DNA of 64,000 bases from Limimaricola soesokkakensis (GTDB lineage: Bacteria; Pseudomonadota; Alphaproteobacteria; Rhodobacterales; Rhodobacteraceae), in contig NZ_FWFY01000001.1 in the NCBI RefSeq assembly GCF_900172345.1, forward strand, positions 310,001 through 374,000. Reading direction: 5' to 3'. Of this stretch, positions 1-7,664 are shown one piece after another. Within the stretch, counting starts at the first letter, position 1, and each line of letters begins with the position of its first letter. The translations under genes and the position numbers were made by a program. The notes beneath the pieces were generated by a model. That model had not been told where the DNA came from and did no database searches. It was given only the letters and a program-made list of their open reading frames with translations.

Positions 1-1
1 G

Positions 2-286
2 AGCGAGGCCGAGGTGGCCCGCGCCCGGGCGCAGATGAAGGCCGGGATGCTGATGGGGTTGGAGAGCCCCTCGAACCGGGCCGAGCGTCTGGCGCGGATG
101 CTCGCGATCTGGGGGCGCGTGCCGGCGGTCGAGGAGGCGGTCGAGAAGATCGACGCCGTCACCGTCGAAGCGGTGCGCGATTTCGCTGCCCATGCTGCGG
201 GCGGAGCGGGCAGCGCGCTGGCGCTCTATGGACCGGCCGAGACCGCGCCGCGTCTGGAGGAGCTGAAGGAAAGGCTCGCCGCCTGA
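2..286 (+). CDS. M16 family zinc peptidase, C-terminal end (5' cut by window)
   Basis: Only the last 94 codons are present; the reading frame is open from the first bases, so the gene begins outside the window. The residues LESPSNRAERLARMLAIWGR and the stretch that ends ALYGP resemble the C-terminal inactive domain of insulinase-type (M16) processing peptidases, which recombine with an HXXEH-bearing half to form the chamber. The zinc site cannot be seen. The stop TGA overlaps the ATG of the following acetyltransferase, which indicates an operon. Confidence 0.7.
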   Translation, partial: SEAEVARARAQMKAGMLMGLESPSNRAERLARMLAIWGRVPAVEEAVEKIDAVTVEAVRDFAAHAAGGAGSALALYGPAETAPRLEELKERLAA

Positions 287-870
287 TGCTCGGCCAGCGC
301 CGGCGGGTCCAGATCGAGACCGAGCGGCTCGTTTTGCGCCCGCCCGTGCATGGCGACTTCCGGGCCTGGGCGGCGCTGCGTCGCGATTCTGCGAACTTCC
401 TGACCCGCTGGGAGCCGACCTGGGCCGCCGATCACCTGACCCGTCGCGCCTTCACGAACCGGGTCTATTGGGCACAGCGCTCGATCAGCCAGAACACGGC
501 GCTGCCGCTGTTCCTGATCCGCCGCGCCGACCAGATGCTTCTCGGCGCGATCACCCTCGACAACATCCGGCGCGGTCCGGCGCAGGCGGGTACTACGGGC
601 TACTGGATCGGCGAGCCCTTTGCGCGCATGGGGTATATGCGCGAGGCGGTGCAGGCGGTGGTGCACCATGCCTTCACCGTCATGGATCTGAGCCGGATCG
701 AGGCGGGCTGCCTGCCCGAGAACACGCCGTCGCGACGGCTCCTTGAAAGCTGCGGCTACAAGTATGAAGGCGTGGCGCAAAGCTACCTGCAGATCGACGG
801 GCGCTGGCGCAATCACGTGCTCTACGCCAATCTGAGGGCCGATCGGCGCGGTCGTACCGCAACGGGCTGA
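286..870 (+). CDS. GNAT N-acetyltransferase, RimJ/RimL type
   Basis: A 194-residue protein that begins with the typical ETERLVLRPP strand of RimJ/RimL acetyltransferases. It ends with the NTPSRRLLESCGYKYEG segment, the acetyl-CoA-binding and C-terminal part of the fold. RimJ and RimL acetylate N-termini of ribosomal proteins; the real substrate here cannot be read from sequence. Its ATG overlaps the stop of the peptidase gene upstream (TGATG). The next gene starts 14 bases downstream, so the three are probably co-transcribed. Confidence 0.85.
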   Translation: MLGQRRRVQIETERLVLRPPVHGDFRAWAALRRDSANFLTRWEPTWAADHLTRRAFTNRVYWAQRSISQNTALPLFLIRRADQMLLGAITLDNIRRGPAQAGTTGYWIGEPFARMGYMREAVQAVVHHAFTVMDLSRIEAGCLPENTPSRRLLESCGYKYEGVAQSYLQIDGRWRNHVLYANLRADRRGRTATG

Positions 871-883
871 GGAGGAGACCGCC

Positions 884-2293
884 ATGCTGAACGCCGCCAC
901 GCCGGAGTTCCTCGACACTCTGAGGGACAGGCTTCCCGCGCCCGCCTTCCGTCAGGCCGGACCCGAACACCTCGAGGAGCCGCGCGGCCGCTACAAGGGG
1001 CAGGGCATGCTGCTCGCCCCCGGTTCGACCGAAGAGGTGGCGACGATCCTGCGCGCCTGTCACGCGGCGCGGGTGGGCGTGGTGCCGCATGGCGGCGGCA
1101 CCGGGCTTGTCGGCGGGCAGGTGATGCAGGACGGGGTGGCGCCGGTCATCCTGTCGCTGGCGCGTATGGACCGGATCCGCGACGTCTATCCAGCCGAAAA
1201 CGTGCTCGTGGCCGAGGCCGGCGCGATCCTTGCCGACGTCCAGAGTGCCGCGCGCGAGGCGAGACGAATGTTCCCGCTCTCGCTCGCCTCGGAGGGCTCG
1301 GCGCGGATCGGCGGTCTTCTGGCGACTAATGCGGGTGGCCTGAACGTGCTGCGTTACGGCAATGCCCGGGCACAATGCCTCGGGCTCGAGGTGGTGACGG
1401 CGCAGGGTGAGGTCTGGGCCGGGCTCACCCGGCTCTATAAGGACAACACGGGCTATGACCTGCGCGACCTGATGATCGGGGCGGAAGGCACCCTCGGGGT
1501 CATCACCGCCGCCGCGCTCAAGCTGGCGCCAGTTCCCGCCGCCTCAGGCACGGCGCTGTTCCAAGTGGCCTCGCCGCGCGCCGCGCTCGATCTCCTGGCG
1601 CTGGCGCGCGACCGGGTCGGCGACAACGTCACCGCCTTCGAACTGATGCACCGGCAGGGCCCCGAATTCCTGATCGAAGCCGGGCTCGACGCGCGGGTGC
1701 CTCTCGATCCCATGCCCGAATGGATGGTGCTGGTCGAACTGGGCCTGCCCGAAGGGCTGCGCCCCGAGGACAGCCTCGCCGCGATCTTCGAGGCGGCGGT
1801 AGCGGCCGGGTTGTCCGAGGACGGCGTCATCGCCTCGTCGGAGGCACAGGCCGCGGCGCTTTGGTCAGTGCGTGAGACGATCCCCGAGGCCAATCGCCGG
1901 ATCGGCTCGATCTCCTCGCACGACATCTCGGTGCCGCTCTCCTCGGTGCCGGACTTCATCGCGCAGGGCGGCCCGGCACTGCGCGCGCTTGGCGAAGTGC
2001 GGATCAACTGCTTCGGCCATCTGGGCGATGGCAACCTGCATTACAACGTGTTCCCGCCCCAAGGCCGAGATCGCATGGATTACGAGGACATCCGGCCGCG
2101 CGTGAAGGAGATCGTCCATGATCTTGCCCATGCCTTCGGCGGCTCGGTCAGCGCCGAGCACGGCATCGGGCGGCTCAAGGTCGGTGATCTGGAGCGCTAC
2201 GGCGACCCGGCAAAGCTCGCCATGATGCGGGCGATCAAGTCGGCGCTCGATCCGCATGGCATCCTCAACCCCGGCGCCGTGCTGCGGAGCTGA
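884..2293 (+). CDS. FAD-linked 2-hydroxyacid dehydrogenase (D-lactate / D-2-hydroxyglutarate dehydrogenase family)
   Basis: A 469-residue flavoprotein of the GlcD/D2HGDH family, oxidising a D-2-hydroxyacid to the 2-oxoacid. The FAD-binding PCMH domain carries the pyrophosphate loop PHGGGTGLVGG (residues 68-78). The C-terminal oxidase domain has the metal/substrate motif GHLGDGNLH (about 375) and SAEHGIGRLK (about 423). No iron-sulfur partner is adjacent, so glycolate oxidase is less likely than a single-subunit D-lactate or D-2-hydroxyglutarate enzyme. AGGAGGAGA precedes the ATG. Confidence 0.85.
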   Translation: MLNAATPEFLDTLRDRLPAPAFRQAGPEHLEEPRGRYKGQGMLLAPGSTEEVATILRACHAARVGVVPHGGGTGLVGGQVMQDGVAPVILSLARMDRIRDVYPAENVLVAEAGAILADVQSAAREARRMFPLSLASEGSARIGGLLATNAGGLNVLRYGNARAQCLGLEVVTAQGEVWAGLTRLYKDNTGYDLRDLMIGAEGTLGVITAAALKLAPVPAASGTALFQVASPRAALDLLALARDRVGDNVTAFELMHRQGPEFLIEAGLDARVPLDPMPEWMVLVELGLPEGLRPEDSLAAIFEAAVAAGLSEDGVIASSEAQAAALWSVRETIPEANRRIGSISSHDISVPLSSVPDFIAQGGPALRALGEVRINCFGHLGDGNLHYNVFPPQGRDRMDYEDIRPRVKEIVHDLAHAFGGSVSAEHGIGRLKVGDLERYGDPAKLAMMRAIKSALDPHGILNPGAVLRS

Positions 2294-2301
2294 GGTCGGA
2301 A

Positions 2302-2368
2302 TTGCGTATTCGGAGAAAGATGAACCGGGGAGAGGCGCTCCCTGGCTCGTTCTCCCTCAAATACGCAA
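2302..2368. repeat. Nested inverted repeat between convergent genes
   Basis: TTGCGTATT (2302-2310) and AATACGCAA (2360-2368) are perfect complements. Inside them GGAGAA (2312-2317) pairs with TTCTCC (2350-2355), and CCGGGGAG (2325-2332) pairs with CTCCCTGG (2338-2345) with one wobble. The whole can fold as one long interrupted stem. There is no T-run, so it is not a classic terminator. Each arm is a sense-oriented copy of a motif found just after other stop codons in this window. Confidence 0.6.
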
Positions 2369-2383
2369 ACCCCCTGACAAGCT

Positions 2384-2914
2384 TCAGTCGCCCGCATAGG
2401 CGCAGAGCGCCTCGACCCGGTGGCCGAGCCCCTCGAGCAGCTTGCGACCGCCGAGATCCTCGAGGTCGATTATGAAGGCACAGGCCACAACTTCGGCCCC
2501 CAGACGCTCGATCAGCTTGATACCCGCCTCGGCGGTGCCGCCGGTGGCCAGCAGGTCGTCGACCAGCAGTACCTTCTGCCCGCGGTGCAGCGCGTCGTCA
2601 TGCAACTCGACCTCGGCCTCGCCGTATTCGAGCTTGTAGCTCTGGCCGATGGTGCGGCCCGGCAGCTTGCCCTTCTTGCGGATCGGCACGAAGCCGGTGC
2701 CCAGCCGGTCGGCCAGCGCGCCGCCCAGGATGAAGCCGCGCGCCTCCAGCCCCGCCACCGTGTCGATCTCCAGCCCTTCGCAGGCTTCTACCAGCCCCTC
2801 GATGGCGAGGCGCAGCCCGTCGCGGTCGGCAAACAGGGTCGTCACGTCCCGGAACAGGATTCCCTTATGCGGGAAATCGGGGATGGTGCGGATGTAATCG
2901 GTCACATGGGCCAT
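2384..2914 (-). CDS. apt: Adenine phosphoribosyltransferase
   Basis: A 176-residue purine salvage enzyme that makes AMP from adenine and PRPP. The PRPP-binding motif [14 protein letters not shown] lies at residues 115-128. The N-terminal [20 protein letters not shown] is characteristic of Apt rather than other phosphoribosyltransferases. I place the start at the ATG for MAHVTDY because the length then matches the family; the open frame continues upstream but in low-quality sequence. The gene converges on the dehydrogenase and diverges from the SulP gene. Confidence 0.93.
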   Translation of the reverse strand: MAHVTDYIRTIPDFPHKGILFRDVTTLFADRDGLRLAIEGLVEACEGLEIDTVAGLEARGFILGGALADRLGTGFVPIRKKGKLPGRTIGQSYKLEYGEAEVELHDDALHRGQKVLLVDDLLATGGTAEAGIKLIERLGAEVVACAFIIDLEDLGGRKLLEGLGHRVEALCAYAGD

Positions 2915-3113
2915 GACGGCTCCTGTCCTGGGGGGCGGGGCGGGGCCCGCATCGGGTCTCGTACCCCGAAGTGGGGGCGGCGCGTTCATAAGGCGTGCGA
3001 TGCCCCTTGCGAAGCCCGATTCGGGGAAACGGCGCGTTTGCGGGTTCCGTCGGCGGGCCGGCTGGGCTATGCCGCCACCGCAGCCCGAAGACCCACCAAG
3101 CGAAAGTGAGCCG

Positions 3114-4706
3114 ATGAGCCGATCTCCCCTGGCCGTGGTGGCCAACGCCGTTTCCTCGGAAAACGCCCCGGCCCTGCCGCGCAACGCGGCCGATTACAAG
3201 ACCGAGATCCTCTCCGGCCTGACCGTGGCGCTGGCCCTCGTCCCCGAGGCTGTGGCCTTCGCCTTCGTTGCGGGGGTGAACCCGCTGGTGGGTCTCTACG
3301 CGGCCTTTCTCGTCGGAATCATCACCGCGCTGATCGGCGGGCGGCCCGGCATGATCTCGGGTGCTACGGGTGCGCTCGCCGTCGTCATGGTCAGCCTCGT
3401 GGCGGAACATGGCGTCGAATACCTCTTCGCCACCGTCGTGCTGATGGGCATCCTGCAGGTGCTCGCGGGGATCTTCCGGCTGGGCAAGTTCATGCGGCTG
3501 GTGCCGCATCCGGTGATGCTCGGTTTCGTCAACGGACTGGCCATCGTCATCGGCCTGTCGCAGCTCGAGCAGTTCCATGACCCGGCGACAGGGGGCTTCC
3601 TATCGGGCGGGCGCCTGGTGCTGATGCTGGCGCTGGTGGCGCTCACCATGTTCATCATCTGGATCATGCCGCGCCTGACCCGTGCCATTCCCGCGCCGCT
3701 TGCCGCGATCGGCATCGTCGCGGCGATTGTCATCGGCCTCGGCCTGCCGGTGCCGCGCGTCGGCGACCTCGCGCAGATTTCGGGCGGGCTGCCCGAATTC
3801 TCGATCCCGCTGGTGCCGCTGAGCCTAGAGACCTTGGGCATCATCCTGCCCTACGCGCTGATCCTCGCCGCGATCGGCCTGATCGAGAGCCTGCTGACGC
3901 TCAACCTCGTTTCCGAGATCACCGGCAAGCGCGGCGGTGCGAGCCAGGAATGCGTGGCGCAGGGCATCGCCAACGTGGTTACCGGCTTCTTCGGGGGCAT
4001 GGGCGGCTGCGCCATGATCGGTCAGTCGATGATCAACGTCTCCTCTGGCGGACGCACCCGTCTCGCCGCCGCCTCGGCCGCGATCTTCCTTCTGTGCTTC
4101 ATCCTCTTCGCCGCCCCGGTGATCGAGCAGATCCCGCTCGCAGCCCTCGTGGGCGTGATGTTCATGGTCGTGATCGGCACCTTCGCCTGGAACACCTTCC
4201 GGGTGATGCGCCGGGTGCCGCGCGTCGATGCCATCGTCATCGTGCTGGTGACCGTCATCACCGTGCTGACCGACCTCGCCACCGCCGTGGTGGCGGGCGT
4301 CATCGTCTCGGCGCTGGCCTATGCCTGGCAGAACGCCACACGGATCGGGGCGCGTACATTCCGCACCGATGACGGCGCCAAGGTCTACCAGATCCAGGGC
4401 CCGCTGTTCTTCGGCTCGGCTGACGGCTTTTCCGAGCTGTTCCAGATCGATAAGGACCCCGATCACGTGATCGTCGATTTCGAGCACAGTCGGGTCGCCG
4501 ACCAGTCGGCACTGGCCGCGATCGAGACTATGGCCGACCGCTATACCGCCGCGGGCAAGCGACTGGTGCTGCGGCACCTGTCGCCCGACTGCCATGCGCT
4601 GCTGCGCCGCGCCGGCCAGCTCGTGGTCGAGAGCGACGACGATCCGAACTACGGCGTGGCGGTGGATTACGACATTCGGCCCGGCGTGTTGGGTGGCGGG
4701 CACTGA
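3114..4706 (+). CDS. SulP family anion transporter with STAS domain
   Basis: A 530-residue inner-membrane transporter. The N-terminal two thirds are strongly hydrophobic with about a dozen membrane segments, beginning with the SulP entry motif around [17 protein letters not shown]. The last 100 residues form a soluble STAS domain ([16 protein letters not shown]...[20 protein letters not shown]). The family moves sulfate, bicarbonate or dicarboxylates; the substrate is not evident. I chose the ATG at 3114, since the 67 codons upstream in frame look non-coding. Confidence 0.88.
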   Translation: MSRSPLAVVANAVSSENAPALPRNAADYKTEILSGLTVALALVPEAVAFAFVAGVNPLVGLYAAFLVGIITALIGGRPGMISGATGALAVVMVSLVAEHGVEYLFATVVLMGILQVLAGIFRLGKFMRLVPHPVMLGFVNGLAIVIGLSQLEQFHDPATGGFLSGGRLVLMLALVALTMFIIWIMPRLTRAIPAPLAAIGIVAAIVIGLGLPVPRVGDLAQISGGLPEFSIPLVPLSLETLGIILPYALILAAIGLIESLLTLNLVSEITGKRGGASQECVAQGIANVVTGFFGGMGGCAMIGQSMINVSSGGRTRLAAASAAIFLLCFILFAAPVIEQIPLAALVGVMFMVVIGTFAWNTFRVMRRVPRVDAIVIVLVTVITVLTDLATAVVAGVIVSALAYAWQNATRIGARTFRTDDGAKVYQIQGPLFFGSADGFSELFQIDKDPDHVIVDFEHSRVADQSALAAIETMADRYTAAGKRLVLRHLSPDCHALLRRAGQLVVESDDDPNYGVAVDYDIRPGVLGGGH

Positions 4707-4741
4707 GGACTGAAACGCGCGCCCGGTTTCGACGGCCAGAT

Positions 4742-4760
4742 CCGCGTATGTCAGGTGTAA
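4742..4760 (+). repeat. Copy of a short motif found after stop codons (GCGTAT...AGG)
   Basis: CCGCGTATGTCAGG lies 36 bases after the SulP stop and resembles TTTGCGTATYTNAGG copies after three other genes in this window (2302-2310, 2360-2368 on the minus strand, 45131-45146). This is the weakest of the four copies. Confidence 0.35.
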
Positions 4761-4800
4761 GAAAACGCGAAGGGCGGCCCGGATGGGCCGCCCTTCGCGC
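4761..4800 (-). terminator. Rho-independent terminator of the flavin reductase gene
   Basis: A perfect 15-bp stem (4766-4780 with 4785-4799) has a four-base loop. Read on the minus strand it is followed by TTTTC. It begins 13 bases beyond the stop codon of the minus-strand flavin reductase gene. Confidence 0.8.
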
Positions 4801-4812
4801 CTGTCAGACCGG

Positions 4813-5418
4813 CTACTGGCCCGGACGGGTCAGGCTGAACAGCTCGGTCACGCGGGCATAGTCACGGTAGCCGAGCCGCGCGAGCGGCTGGAAGGCGGTC
4901 ACGTCGAACCGGCCCTCGCGGATGCAGTCGTCGCGCATGTGCACGCCCGTGACCTCGCCGATTGCCATGAAGTTGTGCGCACCTTCCAGTTCCACGATCT
5001 GCACCAGTCGGCATTCGAGCGACGCAGGTGCGTTCGCCACCCGCGAACAGGCGATCGTCTCGCAGGTGGCGCGTTCGATGCCGGCCTTGGCGAACTCATC
5101 CTCGTCCTTGGGCCAAGGCCCCGAGGTGGCGTTCATCGCGTCGCGGGCGGCGTATTCGACGATGTTGACGCAGAACTGGCCGGTCTCGCGGATGTTGAAC
5201 ATCGTGTCCTTCGAAAAGGGTCGATCCTCCTTGGCCGAGGTCGAGGCGAACATCACCTGCGGCGGCACATAGGCCACGGCGTTGAAGAAGGAGTAGGGCG
5301 CGAGGTTCTCGGTCCCGTCCGGCCCGCGGGTCGAGACCCAAGCGATGGGCCGCGGCGCGACGATGGCGTTGAACGGGTTGTGCGGCAGGCCGTGGCCATC
5401 CTCGGGGCGGTAGAACAT
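4813..5418 (-). CDS. Flavin reductase-like (FMN-binding split-barrel) protein
   Basis: A 201-residue protein of the flavin-reductase-like family. The N-terminus MFYRPEDGHGLPHNPFNAIV and the segment VAPRPIAWVSTRGPDGTENL form the FMN-binding split barrel. Members reduce free FMN or act as oxidoreductases on small substrates; the substrate is unknown here. The start is fixed by AAGGAGG ending 6 bases before the ATG, which makes an upstream in-frame ATG unlikely. A strong terminator follows. Confidence 0.85.
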   Translation of the reverse strand: MFYRPEDGHGLPHNPFNAIVAPRPIAWVSTRGPDGTENLAPYSFFNAVAYVPPQVMFASTSAKEDRPFSKDTMFNIRETGQFCVNIVEYAARDAMNATSGPWPKDEDEFAKAGIERATCETIACSRVANAPASLECRLVQIVELEGAHNFMAIGEVTGVHMRDDCIREGRFDVTAFQPLARLGYRDYARVTELFSLTRPGQ

Positions 5419-5555
5419 GCGTTTCCTCCTTGGTCGCGCCAAGAGGTAGCGACTGGGTCGGGGCGGGTCCAGCGGTGCGAGCGGTTTGCACCGTCCCCGC
5501 GGCGTGCTAGGGCGCGCGCGCGGCGCGCATCGCCGCCAAGGGGCGGGAGTGACGC

Positions 5556-6053
5556 ATGGCCGAGATCGCGCAGGAGCAGCCCGGAGACCATCACGAGGTC
5601 GAGGCGCTATACGACCTGTGCTTCGCGCCCGGCCGCGAGGCGCTCTCCTCCTACCGGTTGCGCGACGGCGTGCCCCCCGAGGCGGAGCTTTGCCTCGTGG
5701 CGCGGGGCCGCGCCGGCGAGGCGGCGGGCGCGATCCGGACCTGGCCTGTGCGAGTGGGCGACCATGCCGCGCTGCTGCTGGGGCCGGTCGCGGTCCATCC
5801 CACGCGTCAGGGCGAGGGGCTGGGCGGACTGCTGATCTTCGAGGTGATCGAACGGGCGCGCATGGCCGGGCATCCGCGGATGATGCTGGTGGGCGACGCG
5901 CCTTACTATTCCCGTTTCGGCTTCTCGCGCCTCGATGGCGTTCTCATGCCGCCGCCGACCAATCCCGAGCGGGTGCTTGGCCTGGCACTTCAAGATGGCG
6001 CTTGGGACGGCATCGGCGGCGAAGTCACGCGTGCCGCCGATCCGACCGATTGA
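5556..6053 (+). CDS. GNAT family N-acetyltransferase (YhbS-like)
   Basis: A 165-residue acetyltransferase. The acetyl-CoA-binding motif A is visible as LGPVAVHPTRQGEGLGGLL (about residues 87-105). It is followed by MLVGDAPYYSRFGFSR, the YhbS-like motif B. The substrate is unknown. The reading frame of the downstream EcsC gene begins 32 bases after the stop, so the two may be co-transcribed. Confidence 0.85.
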   Translation: MAEIAQEQPGDHHEVEALYDLCFAPGREALSSYRLRDGVPPEAELCLVARGRAGEAAGAIRTWPVRVGDHAALLLGPVAVHPTRQGEGLGGLLIFEVIERARMAGHPRMMLVGDAPYYSRFGFSRLDGVLMPPPTNPERVLGLALQDGAWDGIGGEVTRAADPTD

Positions 6054-6084
6054 AAACCCGGTCGCGCAGACCAATTATCGGCGC

Positions 6085-6900
6085 ATGAGCACACCCATGC
6101 GCGAGATCAATCCCGAAGTGCCGCCGCGGCCCCTCGACGACAGCGTCAAGGCCGAGATCGCGGCTCTGGCCGAGCGACAGGCGCGCGCGGGCCGCGGCCT
6201 GATGCGGATCATCAACCTCGCCGGAGATCGGGTCGAAGGTGGCATGCGGATGCTGCCGAAGCCTGCCCGGGCCCGGATCGAGGCGGCGGCGCGCGCGGCG
6301 CTCTCGCGCAGCTACGACGTCGCGGCGCGCACGCGGCGTCCGGGCAATGGCGCAGGCGCGCTCGAGGCGGCCTTCGGTACGGATGGGGCGGCGCGGGTCA
6401 TGGCCACGATTTCGGGTGCGGTGGGCGGATTGGGCGGCCTTACCACCGCCTTGGCCGAACTTCCGGTGGCGACGACGATGATCTTTCGTGCCGTGCAACG
6501 CGTCGCCGAGGCGAATGGCGAAGACCCGGCCAGCGACGAGACCCGGGCCGAATGTCTTCGGGTCTTCGGCGCCGGTGGTCCGGGCGAGGAGGATGAGGGG
6601 ATCGATACCGCCTTTCTCGGAGCCCGGCTCGGGCTCTCGGGCGTTGCGGTGAACCGGCTGATCTCGCGCATCGCGCCGCGCTTTGCCACGGTGCTGGGAC
6701 AGAAGCTGGCGGGGCAGGCGGTGCCGATCCTCGGCGCCGCGGCGGGGGCGGGGACGAACTATGCCTTCGTCGATTACTATGTCGAGGTGGCGCATGTGCA
6801 TTTCGGGCTGCGGCGGCTGGCGCGGATCCATGGCGACGAACAGGTGCTCGACGCCTTCCACGCGGCACTGGAGCGCCGCCGCATGCCGACGAAGCGCTAG
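6085..6900 (+). CDS. EcsC family protein
   Basis: A 271-residue protein resembling the EcsC family, named after the third gene of a Bacillus ABC transporter operon. Visible hallmarks are the Gly/Ala-rich central stretch [20 protein letters not shown] with [17 protein letters not shown], and the C-terminal [22 protein letters not shown]. These amphipathic or membrane-associating helices are typical, but the biochemical role is unknown. A start at 6100 (second Met) is also possible. It overlaps the end of arsH by four bases on the opposite strand. Confidence 0.75.
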   Translation: MSTPMREINPEVPPRPLDDSVKAEIAALAERQARAGRGLMRIINLAGDRVEGGMRMLPKPARARIEAAARAALSRSYDVAARTRRPGNGAGALEAAFGTDGAARVMATISGAVGGLGGLTTALAELPVATTMIFRAVQRVAEANGEDPASDETRAECLRVFGAGGPGEEDEGIDTAFLGARLGLSGVAVNRLISRIAPRFATVLGQKLAGQAVPILGAAAGAGTNYAFVDYYVEVAHVHFGLRRLARIHGDEQVLDAFHAALERRRMPTKR

Positions 6901-7604
6901 ATACGGCCGGTATTGACCCGCCGCGACAGCGCCTCGGCGCTTTCGACGCGCTCGGAATAGCGATCGGTGAGGTGGGGACGGCCCCGGGTCATCAGCGTGA
7001 ACTTCACCAGTTCCTCCATCACATCGACGATGCGGTTGTAATAGGGCGAGGGCTTCATCCGGCCTGCCTCGTCGAACTCGTCCCAAGCCTTGGCCACCGA
7101 GGATTGGTTGGGAATCGTCACCATCCGCATCCAGCGCCCCAGCACGCGCATCTGGTTGAGCGCGTTGAAGCTTTGCGAGCCGCCGCAGACCTGTGCCAGC
7201 GCCAGCGTCTTGCCTTGGGTCGGGCGGACGCTGCCGAGCGAGAGCGGGATCCAGTCGATCTGCGCCTTGAGGATGCCGGTCATCGCGCCATGCCGCTCCG
7301 GGCTCGACCAGACCATGCCCTCGGACCATCCCACCAGCTCGCGCAGTTCCGCCACCTTGGGGTAGTCGACGGGTGCCGCGTCGGGTAGGGGCAGACCGGT
7401 GGGATCGAACAGCCGGACCTCCGCGCCCAGATGTTCCAGAAGCCGCGCCGCCTCTTCGGCCACGAAGCGCGAATAGGAACGATCGCGCAGGCTGCCATAC
7501 AGGATCAGAATGCGCGGAGCATGACCCGGATCGCCGGGCGCGACATAGAGCGCGGGATCGACCGGCGCCAGGAGGTCGAGGTCGAGATTGGGCAGGTCGG
7601 GCAT
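6897..7604 (-). CDS. arsH: ArsH-type NADPH-dependent FMN reductase
   Basis: A 235-residue flavodoxin-like reductase. The FMN phosphate loop [13 protein letters not shown] and the segments [20 protein letters not shown] and [16 protein letters not shown] are characteristic of ArsH, which oxidises trivalent organoarsenicals or reduces quinones and dyes. The start is set by GAGGAG upstream of the ATG; an upstream in-frame ATG overlaps the candidate operator. No arsR, arsC or efflux gene is adjacent, so this is a lone arsH. Confidence 0.88.
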   Translation of the reverse strand: MPDLPNLDLDLLAPVDPALYVAPGDPGHAPRILILYGSLRDRSYSRFVAEEAARLLEHLGAEVRLFDPTGLPLPDAAPVDYPKVAELRELVGWSEGMVWSSPERHGAMTGILKAQIDWIPLSLGSVRPTQGKTLALAQVCGGSQSFNALNQMRVLGRWMRMVTIPNQSSVAKAWDEFDEAGRMKPSPYYNRIVDVMEELVKFTLMTRGRPHLTDRYSERVESAEALSRRVNTGRI

Positions 7605-7615
7605 GACCGTCTCCT

Positions 7616-7645
7616 CATTTCCAATATTCAAGATATATGGAAATG
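7616..7645 (-). promoter_or_regulatory. 30-bp imperfect palindrome upstream of arsH (candidate operator)
   Basis: CATTTCC (7616-7622) and GGAAATG (7639-7645) are perfect complements flanking an AT-rich core. The element ends directly against the ribosome-binding site of arsH. Its position and AT-rich dyad suit an ArsR/SmtB-type repressor, but no such gene is in the window, so the regulator is inferred. Confidence 0.5.
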
Positions 7646-7664
7646 ATTTCTGAGGATCAAGCCG

